Below are positions 5,856 through 5,856 of a stretch of DNA of 5,856 nt, piece by piece; position 1 is the first letter of the stretch, and each line of letters opens with the position of its first letter. The translations under genes were made by a program, and so were the position numbers. The stretch comes from Chloroflexota bacterium (GTDB lineage Bacteria > Chloroflexota > Dehalococcoidia > GIF9 > AB-539-J10), in the NCBI GenBank assembly GCA_030604285.1, contig JAUVWD010000050.1, positions 1 to 5,856 of the forward strand. Reading direction: 5' to 3'. The notes beneath the pieces were generated by a model. It was not told the DNA's origin, did no database searches, and saw nothing but the letters and a program-made list of their open reading frames with translations.

Positions 5856-5856
5856 A

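Noticed and set aside
1..5856. CRISPR array, insertion sequence, tRNA, riboswitch or phage genes
   Set aside because: I found no regularly spaced repeats, terminal inverted repeats with a transposase, cloverleaf-like segment or phage-type protein on either strand.

Overview
The window holds five protein-coding genes, four on the + strand and one on the - strand. Both outer genes are cut by the window edges. No RNA gene, insertion sequence, CRISPR array or phage feature was seen. The enzymes point to an anaerobe: a tungsten- or molybdenum-pterin aldehyde:ferredoxin oxidoreductase (AOR) needs low-potential ferredoxin chemistry. Clear GGAGG-type ribosome binding sites and a TTG start fit a bacterium. 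My best guess is a subsurface or sediment lineage such as Dehalococcoidia (Chloroflexota), but that rests on gene content and general familiarity, not on a marker gene, and an archaeon is not excluded.

Layout. Positions 2-724 hold the C-terminal 240 residues of a classical short-chain dehydrogenase (SDR). A 372-base gap (725-1096) follows, with one open - strand frame of doubtful meaning, a weak hairpin and a candidate -10 box. Next is a tight two-gene unit: a full-length AOR (1097-2920) overlapped by 7 bases by a class II (zinc) aldolase (2914-3507). After a 195-base spacer comes an FAD-dependent oxidoreductase of the L-2-hydroxyglutarate oxidase type (3703-4824), which starts at TTG. A short convergent spacer with a hairpin separates it from a PD40-type beta-propeller protein on the - strand (4923-5855), whose N-terminus lies beyond the right edge.

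How the genes might work together (inference). A class II aldolase splits a ketose phosphate or related hydroxyketone into a ketone fragment and an aldehyde. The translationally coupled AOR could oxidise that aldehyde to the acid and pass the electrons to ferredoxin. The SDR upstream could oxidise a sugar or polyol, and the flavoenzyme downstream could oxidise a 2-hydroxyacid. Together this would make a short route for sugar or hydroxyaldehyde breakdown, but the substrates cannot be read from the sequence. The AOR-aldolase pair also differs from the flavoenzyme and propeller genes in arginine codon choice, which suggests that the neighbourhood was assembled from parts of different origin.
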